DNA of 5,159 bases, taken from contig CAWUIJ010000177.1 in assembly GCA_963922235.1 (NCBI GenBank), positions 1-5,159 of the forward strand, given 5' to 3'. Shown here piece by piece: positions 1 to 5,159 of this stretch. The number at the start of each line of letters is the position of its first letter. Within the stretch, counting starts at the first letter, position 1. Position numbers and translations under genes: made by a program. Source of the stretch: Parvularcula sp963922235 (GTDB lineage Bacteria; Pseudomonadota; Alphaproteobacteria; Caulobacterales; Parvularculaceae). The notes beneath the pieces are model-generated. The model had not been told where the DNA came from, did no database searches, and saw only the letters and a program-made list of their open reading frames with translations.

Positions 1-1
1 A

Positions 2-154
2 AGCATGATTTCTAATGGTCAGGAGAGGGCGCTTCTCTTTGACCTGGAGAACCTGCGGGTGTCTCTGCGTGAGGTTCTGCCGATGAACTCGGTCGAGCTC
101 CTCACGCTCGATAAAAGCATCGCCAATCTTTTGCGGATGTGGGCGAAGCCTTAG
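2..154 (+). CDS. 3' end of an unrecognised gene (C-terminal 50 codons or small ORF)
   Basis: An open frame runs in from the left edge and stops at TAG 152-154. The visible part is about 50 residues, beginning SMISNGQERALLFDLENLRV and ending SIANLLRMWAKP. It looks helical and amphipathic, with regularly spaced leucines and charged residues and no membrane segment or metal-binding motif. An ATG at 5-7 could in principle start a 49-residue protein. The four bases before it cannot show a ribosome binding site, so this is more likely the C-terminus of a longer protein. The gene converges on fbpA; the two stops are about 120 bp apart, with two palindromes between them. I do not recognise the family and assign no function. 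That it is coding rests only on the open frame and the protein-like composition. Confidence 0.45.
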   Translation, partial: SMISNGQERALLFDLENLRVSLREVLPMNSVELLTLDKSIANLLRMWAKP

Positions 155-155
155 A

Positions 156-202
156 GCGGATTGCAGCAAAAGTGGGTCACCGGTTTTGCGTTCGCAATCC
201 GC
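156..202. repeat. Palindromic intergenic repeat, copy 1
   Basis: Perfect 9-bp outer arms GCGGATTGC (156-164) and GCAATCCGC (194-202) enclose inner arms GCAAAA (166-171) and TTTTGC (184-189) around the core GTGGGTCAC (172-180). The whole element can fold into a two-tier hairpin on either strand. Its core resembles the family of short palindromic repeats common between genes in alphaproteobacteria; this is recalled from general knowledge, not from a search. It begins just after the TAG of the upstream partial gene, so in RNA it could act as a 3'-end or terminator hairpin for that gene. No strong T-tract follows it. Confidence 0.75.
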
Positions 203-215
203 CAATACAAAGACT

Positions 216-267
216 TAGAGCCGTTTGTGACAGAAAAAGTGAATCACGTCAGCCGGAAACGGCTCTA
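216..267. repeat. Palindromic intergenic repeat, copy 2 (related core); possible fbpA 3'-end hairpin
   Basis: Perfect 11-bp arms TAGAGCCGTTT (216-226) and AAACGGCTCTA (257-267) flank a 30-base interior. Inside, GTGA (227-230) can pair with TCAC (244-247), and the core GTGAATCAC (239-247) matches the GTGrrTCAC pattern of the copy 14 bases to the left. The two are therefore probably diverged members of one repeat family inserted side by side. It ends 6 bp from the stop codon of the minus-strand fbpA. Read leftward, the stem is followed by a modestly T-rich stretch (AGTCTTTGTATT), so it could double as the fbpA terminator. Confidence 0.75.
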
Positions 268-273
268 GTCCGT

Positions 274-1299
274 TTACGGCCAACCGACGCGGTCAAAGAT
301 CATCACCGCTTCGGCTTGGTTGGCGCCGAGAGCAGAGACGTTCAGCTCGTCGGCTTTGAATTCCCCCAGCGATTGCACGGCCGATGAGGGAACGACCCCC
401 GGCACAGCGGGGTACTCATTGTTGCCATTAGCGAAATAGCCCTGCGCCGCTTCCTCGGTCAGATATTCGATGAAGCGGATCGCGTTCTCGCGATTGGGTG
501 CGTGCTCGAGGACACCAGCGCCGCTGATATTAATATGCGCGCCGCGATCGTCCTGGTCCGGAAAGACCACACCAATCGAATCGAAGGTGTCTTGCATGCC
601 TTGGTCCTCGGAACCTGCGAACCGTGCAAGATAATAGGAGTTGACGACGGCGATCCGGCATTCGCCTGAGGCCACCGAGGTGATTTGGCTCGTGTCATTG
701 CCCTGCGGACGGCGTGCGAAGTTCGCGACCACGCCTTCTGCCCAGGCCTCTGCAGCTTCACTGCCCTCATTCGCGACGATGGAGGCGAGGAGAGAGATAT
801 TGTAAATGTTCGATGACGAACGAATGCAGACCTGACCGCGATAAGCGGGATCAGCGAGATCAGCGTAAGTGTCGAGACCCTCGGGAAGGCCAGCCTCTTT
901 GTTGTAGATCACCACCCGTGCGCGCTGCGAAAGGCCAAACCACAGACCATCAGGGTGCCGCATGGAAGCAGGCAGACGCGCATCAAGGATATCTGACTGA
1001 ACTGGGCTGAGGATGCCCGCTTCTTCAGCGCGCCAAAGCCGTCCGGCATCGACCGTGATCAGAATATCGGCAGGGCTGAATTCCCCTTCGCTTTTGATCC
1101 GCTCAATGAGGGCATCGGCACCGGCTTCGAGGCGGTTCACTTTGATCCCGGTTTTCTCCGTGAACTCCTCATAAAGTGCGAGGTCGGTATCGTAATGCCG
1201 TGACGAATAGATGTTCACGGCACCTCCGCTTTGGGCTGCGGCTGACGCGACCAAAAGCGCTGATGCGAAACAAGAAAGAGCGGAGCGGAGCAACGCCAT
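274..1299 (-). CDS. fbpA: Periplasmic ferric-iron-binding protein of an ABC importer (FbpA/FutA type)
   Basis: This 341-residue protein would bind Fe3+ in the periplasm and deliver it to the FbpB/FbpC membrane complex. Residues 1-22 form a Sec signal peptide: an Arg near the N-terminus, a hydrophobic stretch, then ASAAA-Q with likely cleavage before Gln23. The mature protein starts with NIYSSRHYDTD (29-39), the FutA-like signature carrying His35 and Tyr36. Tyr166 in SNIYNIS and the tandem Tyr222-Tyr223 in NSYYLAR complete the tyrosine-rich iron site expected in the FutA/FbpA family. Cys158 and Cys214 are the only cysteines predicted in the mature protein and could form a disulfide. Length is typical for the family. 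The start at ATG 1299 is supported by GAGGT (1305-1309) five bases upstream and by the signal peptide. It lies 91 bp downstream of fbpC on the same strand, with its own promoter and Fur-like site between them. The specific ferric role is inferred from the site residues and the neighbours. Confidence 0.95.
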   Translation of the reverse strand: MALLRSALSCFASALLVASAAAQSGGAVNIYSSRHYDTDLALYEEFTEKTGIKVNRLEAGADALIERIKSEGEFSPADILITVDAGRLWRAEEAGILSPVQSDILDARLPASMRHPDGLWFGLSQRARVVIYNKEAGLPEGLDTYADLADPAYRGQVCIRSSSNIYNISLLASIVANEGSEAAEAWAEGVVANFARRPQGNDTSQITSVASGECRIAVVNSYYLARFAGSEDQGMQDTFDSIGVVFPDQDDRGAHINISGAGVLEHAPNRENAIRFIEYLTEEAAQGYFANGNNEYPAVPGVVPSSAVQSLGEFKADELNVSALGANQAEAVMIFDRVGWP

Positions 1300-1344
1300 A
1301 GGGGACCTCGTGAGGATAGGGGCAGCTTAAAAAGGGCTGTTGTT

Positions 1345-1363
1345 GCGATCGATTATCATTAAC
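1345..1363 (-). promoter_or_regulatory. Fur-box-like operator upstream of fbpA
   Basis: Read on the minus strand, this 19-bp site is GTTAATGATAATCGATCGC. It matches the classical Fur box GATAATGATAATCATTATC at 14 of 19 positions, including 11 consecutive bases (TAATGATAATC). It covers the proposed -10 hexamer of the fbpA promoter, so bound Fe-Fur would block RNA polymerase and give iron-repressed expression. The identity of the regulator is inferred. The left half-site matches strongly and the right half poorly. Confidence 0.7.
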
Positions 1364-1378
1364 GATGGGCGTGCGCAA
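1352..1378 (-). promoter_or_regulatory. Candidate sigma70-type promoter for fbpA
   Basis: On the minus strand, a -10 GATAAT (1352-1357, 5 of 6 to TATAAT) lies 15 bases after TTGCGC (1373-1378), or 16 bases after the overlapping CTTGCG. Transcription would begin near 1345 and leave a leader of about 45 bases before the fbpA ATG. The spacing is slightly short and the -35 is weak, which fits a regulated promoter. The promoter means fbpA need not depend on readthrough from fbpC. Confidence 0.5.
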
Positions 1379-1390
1379 GCACCATGCGCG

Positions 1391-2416
1391 TCAGGCCGGG
1401 AAAGCAAAGATCGAACGCGCGAGCGGCACAATCTCAACCGTTTGGCCACTGACCACGCCTTCATCCTTGGGCACCAAAGCGCTGATCCGTTCCCCCGAAG
1501 CGGCCTCAAGCAGCACCTTTTGATTGGGCCCCTGGGGGCGGACGTCTTCGACCTTGGCGCCGGTGCCGTCTTTGAGACGCAGCGCTTCGGGACGGATCAC
1601 AATCTCGATAGTGGCCGCGTCGGGAAGGCCTGATGCAAAGGCCTCTGCGCCCCAATCGCCAAAAGGCGTCGTGAGGCCTGCTTCTGACCGTGTGCCGCGA
1701 AACACGTGTCCTTGGCCGAACAGTCTCGCGACGCCTGACGTGTTCGGTTCGTCATAGAGTTGATCCGGGGTGCCTGACTGGACAATCGTTCCTGGGCCCA
1801 TGACGGCGATCCGGTCGCTGATATCCAGCGCTTCGTCAGGATCGTGGGTCACAAGCACTGCGACGGCTTCGCGTGCACGAAGTATGCGGCGGGTCTCTTC
1901 CCGCAATTGTCGCCGCAGGACGACATCGACATTGGCGAAGGGCTCGTCGAGCAAGAGAACCGGGGGCCGGGGCGCAAGGGCCCGGACAAGCGCCACCCGC
2001 TGCTGCTGCCCACCTGACAGCGTGTGGGGATAAGCGCCGCTGAAGCTCTCGAGCCCGACTTGCTCGAGGAGTTCACGGACCAGGCCCGTTCTGTCCATTT
2101 CCGACTGGACACCGAACCCGACATTGTCGGCAACGGTCATATGCGGAAAGAGGGCGCCTTCTTGGAAGACGAGGCCCACGGGACGTTTCTCGGGCGGCGG
2201 GTTGTGCCCCGGCGCAGCCAGGCGATCACCGTTCAGGCGGACCTCGCCATCTTGGACCTCAAGAAGGCCAGCAGCGAGGCGCAGGAGGGTCGTTTTCCCG
2301 CAACCTGAAGGCCCCAAAAGGCAAGTGATCTCGCCAGGCTCAGCACGAAAATCGACCCCTTTCAGGACCTCGCGGTTGCCAAAGCGATGATGAATATCAG
2401 TGAATTCGAGGGCCAG
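1391..2416 (-). CDS. fbpC: Ferric-iron ABC importer ATPase (FbpC), probable CTG start
   Basis: FbpC is the cytoplasmic ATPase that powers iron import through FbpB. Numbering from a CTG at 2416 gives 341 residues, a normal length for the family. Visible motifs are the N-terminal strand LALEFTDIHHRFG with Phe12 as A-loop aromatic, Walker A GPSGCGKT (35-42), Q-loop Gln85 in VFQEGALFPH, signature LSGGQQQR (133-140), Walker B VLLLDEP (153-159), D-loop FANVD, and switch His191 in VTHDPDEA. From about residue 238 a C-terminal TOBE-like regulatory domain follows, with IRPEALRL. Starting at the TTG at 2317 would remove the first strand and A-loop, so it cannot be right. No ATG, GTG or TTG occurs in frame between the upstream stop and that point. 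CTG 2416 has AGGA nine bases upstream and is the best available start. The stop is TGA at 1391-1393, with fbpA 91 bp downstream on the same strand. Function is firm; the start is uncertain. Confidence 0.93.
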   Translation of the reverse strand: MALEFTDIHHRFGNREVLKGVDFRAEPGEITCLLGPSGCGKTTLLRLAAGLLEVQDGEVRLNGDRLAAPGHNPPPEKRPVGLVFQEGALFPHMTVADNVGFGVQSEMDRTGLVRELLEQVGLESFSGAYPHTLSGGQQQRVALVRALAPRPPVLLLDEPFANVDVVLRRQLREETRRILRAREAVAVLVTHDPDEALDISDRIAVMGPGTIVQSGTPDQLYDEPNTSGVARLFGQGHVFRGTRSEAGLTTPFGDWGAEAFASGLPDAATIEIVIRPEALRLKDGTGAKVEDVRPQGPNQKVLLEAASGERISALVPKDEGVVSGQTVEIVPLARSIFAFPA

Positions 2417-2425
2417 AGCGCGACG

Positions 2426-2429
2426 TCCT
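2426..2429 (-). promoter_or_regulatory. Ribosome binding site supporting the CTG start of fbpC
   Basis: On the minus strand AGGA occurs nine bases before CTG 2416. It is the only Shine-Dalgarno-like sequence near the 5' end of the fbpC frame. The out-of-frame ATG at 2433 lies upstream of it and has no such site before it. Confidence 0.45.
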
Positions 2430-2433
2430 GCAT

Positions 2434-2450
2434 TTGAGAATTGTTCGTAA
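2434..2450. promoter_or_regulatory. Irr/ICE-like palindrome in the fbpC-fbpB divergent region
   Basis: TTGAGAATTGTTCGTAA has the symmetric skeleton TTnnGAA-TTG-TTCnnAA. It matches the alphaproteobacterial iron-control element (ICE, bound by Irr; consensus as I recall it TTTAGAANNNTTCTAAA) at 11 of 14 defined positions. It overlaps the proposed -10 of the leftward fbpC promoter and lies 40 bp before fbpB, so one protein bound here could control both directions. The match is suggestive rather than decisive. The site does not resemble the Fur-like box at 1345-1363. Confidence 0.45.
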
Positions 2451-2474
2451 TCTGTTAGCGCGACTGCTGGTCAA
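2447..2474 (-). promoter_or_regulatory. Candidate promoter for fbpC
   Basis: On the minus strand, -35 TTGACC (2469-2474, 5 of 6) is followed after 16 bases by a weak -10 GATTAC (2447-2452). The predicted RNA start near 2440 gives a leader of roughly 24 bases before CTG 2416. It overlaps the ICE-like palindrome. I could not find an equally convincing promoter for fbpB on the plus strand of the same 74-bp region. Confidence 0.4.
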
Positions 2475-2479
2475 GATCC

Positions 2480-2485
2480 AAGGAG
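2480..2485 (+). promoter_or_regulatory. Strong ribosome binding site deciding the fbpB start
   Basis: AAGGAG ends five bases before GTG 2491. This favours GTG 2491 over the in-frame TTG at 2434, which would add 19 residues, has no Shine-Dalgarno sequence and lies inside the ICE-like palindrome. Confidence 0.85.
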
Positions 2486-2490
2486 ACATC

Positions 2491-4131
2491 GTGACAACCG
2501 CCGGCAGTGGTCGTGGATGGATGCTGATGGCCCTCCTTGTGGCGGGGCTCGCGCTCGTGCCCCTGGTCACGGTGGCGCAATCCCTTGTCTTTGGCGGCGA
2601 GGGTGCGTTTGGGCATTTGGTCTCCACGATCCTCCCTTCTTATGCGCTGAACACGGCGCTTTTGATGGCTTTGGTTGGTGTGATCTCCACGATCATGGGT
2701 GTGGGGACGGCTTGGCTCGTGTCATCGAGCGCGTTTGCGGGTCGTCAGATCTGGTCATGGGTGTTGGTTCTGCCCATTGCAGCGCCGGCCTATATCGTGG
2801 CTTATCTCTATACAGATCTCTTGACCTTTTCTGGCCCAGTTCAAACCGCCCTTCGCGATGCTTTCGATTGGTCAGCAACGGACTATTGGTTCCCGAAGAT
2901 CCGCAGCCTTCCGGGTGCGGCTTTGATGCTGAGCCTTGTTCTTTATCCGTATATCTATCTCTTGGCCCGTGCGTCCTTTGCTGCGCAAAGTCGGAGCCAG
3001 CTTTTGGCGGCACGCACGCTGGGGCTTTCGCCGCTTAAGGCCTTCTGGCGCGTGGCGCTGCCTGGTGCACGGCCTGCGATTGTGGGCGGCCTGGCTTTGG
3101 TTTTGATGGAGACCCTCGCTGATTTTGGCGTCGCGGACTATTTCGCGATCCCAACCTTCAGCACAGGTCTCTTTAGAACCTGGTTTGCTCTCGGTGATCG
3201 GGGCGCAGCGATGCAATTGGCCGGAGTGATGCTGATCTTTGTGATCGTGCTCGTGACCCTGGAAGCTGCCACCAGGCGAGGGCAAGTGACCAGCGGCGAC
3301 CGCTTGTCCGCCGGTGACCCGCCCTTTCAGCTCAAGGGATCGCACGCGATTTTTGCTAACCTGGCCTGCTCGGTGCCGGTGCTCCTGGGCTTTGTCATCC
3401 CGATGGCCATGTTGATCAGTAATGTGCTCGAGGAGCGCGATAGCCAGTCGCTCAGCACTTTCTCGGGTTTCATCACGAACAGTGTCGGGACGGCTGGGTT
3501 GACCGCTGGACTGGCGTCCATCATCGCAATCGTCCTCGCCTATGCCGCGCGGCAAGCCCGTCCGGACCGTGCGAGTGGTCAGGCTGTGATCTTTGGCGTT
3601 CAAGTCTCAACGCTTGGTTATGCCCTACCCGGAGCGCTCTTGGCCGTCGGCTTGCTCGCGCCGCTGGGCGTGGTGGATCAGTCGCTGACCCGCTTTGCCC
3701 GGGATGGTTTGGGGTGGAGCGGGGGACTGATCCTCAGCGGGACCATTGCCCTTTTGATCTACGCCTTGATTGTTCGCTTCCTGACGGTCTCTTACAACAG
3801 CGTCAGTGCCGGAATGGCCAAGATCGCGCCTTCGATAGACGCAGCGGCGCGGTCCTTAGGCGCTTCGCCAAGCGCGCTGGTGCGCCGCGTCCATTTTCCT
3901 CTCCTCGCGCCGCAGATCGCGGTGAGTGCGTCTCTCGTTTTTGTCGATGTGATGCGTGAGCTGCCAGCGACGCTCATTTTGCGCCCTTTCAATTTTGAAA
4001 CCCTGGCCACACGCGTCTATCGGCTTGCCAGTGATGAGCGCATTGTTGAGGCCTCATCGGCGGCACTCGTGATCGTCCTTATAGGGCTGATCCCTGTCTT
4101 CGTGCTGAATGCCGAGCGGGGCGAGAGGTGA
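2491..4131 (+). CDS. fbpB: Ferric-iron ABC importer permease, fused two-domain FbpB
   Basis: FbpB is the inner-membrane channel that receives iron from FbpA and is driven by FbpC. The 546-residue protein contains two tandem permease halves of roughly six membrane helices each. Hydrophobic segments in the first half lie near 11-33, 52-78, 88-108, 142-160, 197-217 and 242-258; in the second near 291-311, 334-352, 367-391, 411-431, 474-488 and 521-540. Each half carries an EAA-type loop that docks on the ATPase: AARTLGLSPLKAFWRVALPG at 173-192, and AARSLGASPSALVRRVHFP at 452-470. The stretches METLADFGVADYFAIPTFS (206-224) and VMRELPATLILRPF (487-500) are characteristic of FbpB-type iron permeases. 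The start is GTG 2491, set by AAGGAG at 2480-2485. It is divergent from fbpC with 74 bp between starts, and is intact with both halves present. Confidence 0.95.
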   Translation: MTTAGSGRGWMLMALLVAGLALVPLVTVAQSLVFGGEGAFGHLVSTILPSYALNTALLMALVGVISTIMGVGTAWLVSSSAFAGRQIWSWVLVLPIAAPAYIVAYLYTDLLTFSGPVQTALRDAFDWSATDYWFPKIRSLPGAALMLSLVLYPYIYLLARASFAAQSRSQLLAARTLGLSPLKAFWRVALPGARPAIVGGLALVLMETLADFGVADYFAIPTFSTGLFRTWFALGDRGAAMQLAGVMLIFVIVLVTLEAATRRGQVTSGDRLSAGDPPFQLKGSHAIFANLACSVPVLLGFVIPMAMLISNVLEERDSQSLSTFSGFITNSVGTAGLTAGLASIIAIVLAYAARQARPDRASGQAVIFGVQVSTLGYALPGALLAVGLLAPLGVVDQSLTRFARDGLGWSGGLILSGTIALLIYALIVRFLTVSYNSVSAGMAKIAPSIDAAARSLGASPSALVRRVHFPLLAPQIAVSASLVFVDVMRELPATLILRPFNFETLATRVYRLASDERIVEASSAALVIVLIGLIPVFVLNAERGER

Positions 4132-4192
4132 ATTGGTATCTCGCGCCAGTCGTGGTCTAAAGGGCCTCGCAGAGAACGGACCTGACGCTTCC

Positions 4193-5159
4193 ATGTTCAA
4201 GACATTGCTCATCGCCAATCGCGGCGAGATCGCCATCCGGATCGCCCGAACAGCAGTGGACCGAGGCCTGCGGACCGTGGCGGTTTTCACGCCTGATGAC
4301 CGAGACTCACTTCATGTTCGGTATGCCGACGAGGCGGCTGAGCTTCCTGGCATGGGGGTCGCGGGCTATCTCGACATCGAAGCGCTGCTCGCGGTCGCTG
4401 AGGACCGTGGGTGCGACGCTGTCCATCCGGGCTACGGATTTTTGAGCGAGCTCGCCGATTTCGCTGACGCTTGCGCGCAAGCTGGGATCACTTTTGTGGG
4501 CCCAAGCGCCGACGTCTTGCGCGCGAATGGAGACAAGGTGGCGGCGCGCGCTTTAGCTGAGCGTGCGGGCGTACCTGTGATTCCGGGCCAATCCGATATC
4601 ACGTCCCCTGATGATATTCTCGCTTTCTTTGATGAGCAGGGCGGTAAGCCTCTCATGGTCAAAGCGGTGAATGGAGGTGGCGGCCGCGGCATGCGCGTGG
4701 TGTCCGACCGCGGGGACATCCCTTCAGTCTTTGAGGCTTGTGCGTCCGAAGCGGAAGCGGCCTTCGGTTCGCGAGCGCTTTATGCGGAGCGGTTTCTTCC
4801 CCATGCCCGGCATATCGAAGTGCAGATTGCGGGGGACGGAAAGGATGTGATCCATCTTTTCGAACGCGACTGTTCCGTCCAGCGTCGTAACCAAAAAATC
4901 ATCGAGATCGCGCCAGCTCCCAACCTCTCCAGCGAGATCCGTGACCGGCTTTTGGCCGACGCTGTTCGTCTGGGCCGAGAGTGCGGCTACCAAGGTCTGG
5001 GGACGGTGGAGTTCTTGCTCGACACCCAATCCGGCGAGCACGTCTTTATAGAAACCAATCCCCGTATTCAGGTCGAGCATACAGTCACCGAGGAGATCAC
5101 TGGTCTGGATCTGATTGGACTTCAACTCGACCTGGCCGCAGGTCACTCCTTAAGTGATC
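4193..5159 (+). CDS. Biotin carboxylase domain of a biotin-dependent carboxylase (3' end beyond window)
   Basis: The frame opens at ATG 4193 and runs off the right edge after 322 codons. The enzyme uses ATP and bicarbonate to carboxylate protein-bound biotin. The N-terminus MFKTLLIANRGEIAIRIAR is the standard family start, and HPGYGFLSE is at 78-86. ATP-grasp residues correspond to those of E. coli AccC: Lys115, Lys157, the glycine loop GGGGRGM (161-167), His207, Lys235 in RDCSVQRRNQK, Glu273, Glu287, Asn289, Arg291 and Glu295. The phrases ELPGMGVAGYLDI, IEIAPAP and NPRIQVEHTVTEE resemble pyruvate carboxylase and large fused acyl-CoA carboxylases more than stand-alone AccC, so carboxyltransferase or biotin-carrier domains may follow. 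A TTG at 4133 could add 20 residues but is not needed by the family. No strong Shine-Dalgarno precedes the ATG. It starts 61 bp after fbpB on the same strand with no evident terminator, so readthrough is possible. The acyl substrate cannot be determined. Confidence 0.9.
   Translation, partial: MFKTLLIANRGEIAIRIARTAVDRGLRTVAVFTPDDRDSLHVRYADEAAELPGMGVAGYLDIEALLAVAEDRGCDAVHPGYGFLSELADFADACAQAGITFVGPSADVLRANGDKVAARALAERAGVPVIPGQSDITSPDDILAFFDEQGGKPLMVKAVNGGGGRGMRVVSDRGDIPSVFEACASEAEAAFGSRALYAERFLPHARHIEVQIAGDGKDVIHLFERDCSVQRRNQKIIEIAPAPNLSSEIRDRLLADAVRLGRECGYQGLGTVEFLLDTQSGEHVFIETNPRIQVEHTVTEEITGLDLIGLQLDLAAGHSLSD

Noticed and set aside
139..387. 82-codon plus-strand open frame starting at ATG 139
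   Set aside because: It runs through the two palindromic repeats and into the antisense of fbpA. Its residue composition does not look like a protein and it has no ribosome binding site.
1366..1388. Possible hairpin or terminator just after the fbpC stop (GTGC-TTGC-GCAC on the minus strand)
   Set aside because: The stem is only about 4 bp and no T-tract follows. It also overlaps the proposed -35 of fbpA, so there is too little to call a terminator.
2434..2436. TTG as the start of fbpB
   Set aside because: It has no Shine-Dalgarno sequence and lies inside the palindromic operator. GTG 2491 has an excellent AAGGAG at five-base spacing and gives a sensible N-terminus before the first membrane helix.
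2397..2627. 76-codon minus-strand open frame across the fbpC-fbpB gap
   Set aside because: It is antisense to the fbpB start and lies in a different frame from fbpC. The residues are not protein-like, so it is a shadow of the real genes.
2872..3603. 243-codon minus-strand open frame antisense to fbpB
   Set aside because: It is long but rich in Arg, Gln, His and Gly with no recognisable motif. It is explained by the codon bias of the clearly real fbpB on the other strand.
4724..5146. 140-codon minus-strand open frame antisense to the biotin carboxylase
   Set aside because: The plus-strand frame carries complete ATP-grasp motifs across the same bases, so the antisense frame is a shadow.

Overview
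The window (5159 bp, GC-rich but not extremely so) most likely comes from an alphaproteobacterium. The evidence is the moderately high-GC codon usage, a pair of palindromic intergenic repeats with an AAAGTGGGTCACCGG-type core of the kind scattered through alphaproteobacterial genomes, and a classical Fur-box-like operator. I cannot place it to genus from this sequence alone.

Layout. Bases 2-154 hold the 3' end of an unrecognised plus-strand gene. Bases 155-273 lie between two convergent genes and hold two back-to-back palindromic repeats. Bases 274-1299 (minus) encode a periplasmic ferric-iron-binding protein of the FbpA/FutA type. Bases 1300-1390 hold its own promoter with an overlapping Fur-box-like site. 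Bases 1391-2416 (minus) encode the ATPase FbpC, which apparently starts at a CTG codon. Bases 2417-2490 are a compact divergent control region with an Irr/ICE-like palindrome. Bases 2491-4131 (plus) encode the fused two-domain permease FbpB. From 4193 to the right edge runs the first 322 residues of a biotin carboxylase domain, cut off by the window edge.

How it works together. FbpA would capture Fe3+ in the periplasm, FbpB form the inner-membrane channel, and FbpC hydrolyse ATP to drive import. All three parts of one ferric-iron ABC importer are present, but not in the common fbpABC order: fbpC and fbpA run leftward and fbpB runs rightward. Two different putative iron-responsive operators sit at the two internal control regions, which fits iron-repressed expression. 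The biotin carboxylase gene follows fbpB by 61 bp on the same strand and may be co-transcribed, although its function is unrelated. Its sequence style suggests a pyruvate-carboxylase-like or large fused acyl-CoA carboxylase rather than a stand-alone AccC.

The window looks like a mostly conventional iron-uptake locus. The most informative oddities are the non-standard start of fbpC, the split operon with two operator types, and the tandem palindromes. I see no sign of a wholly new system.
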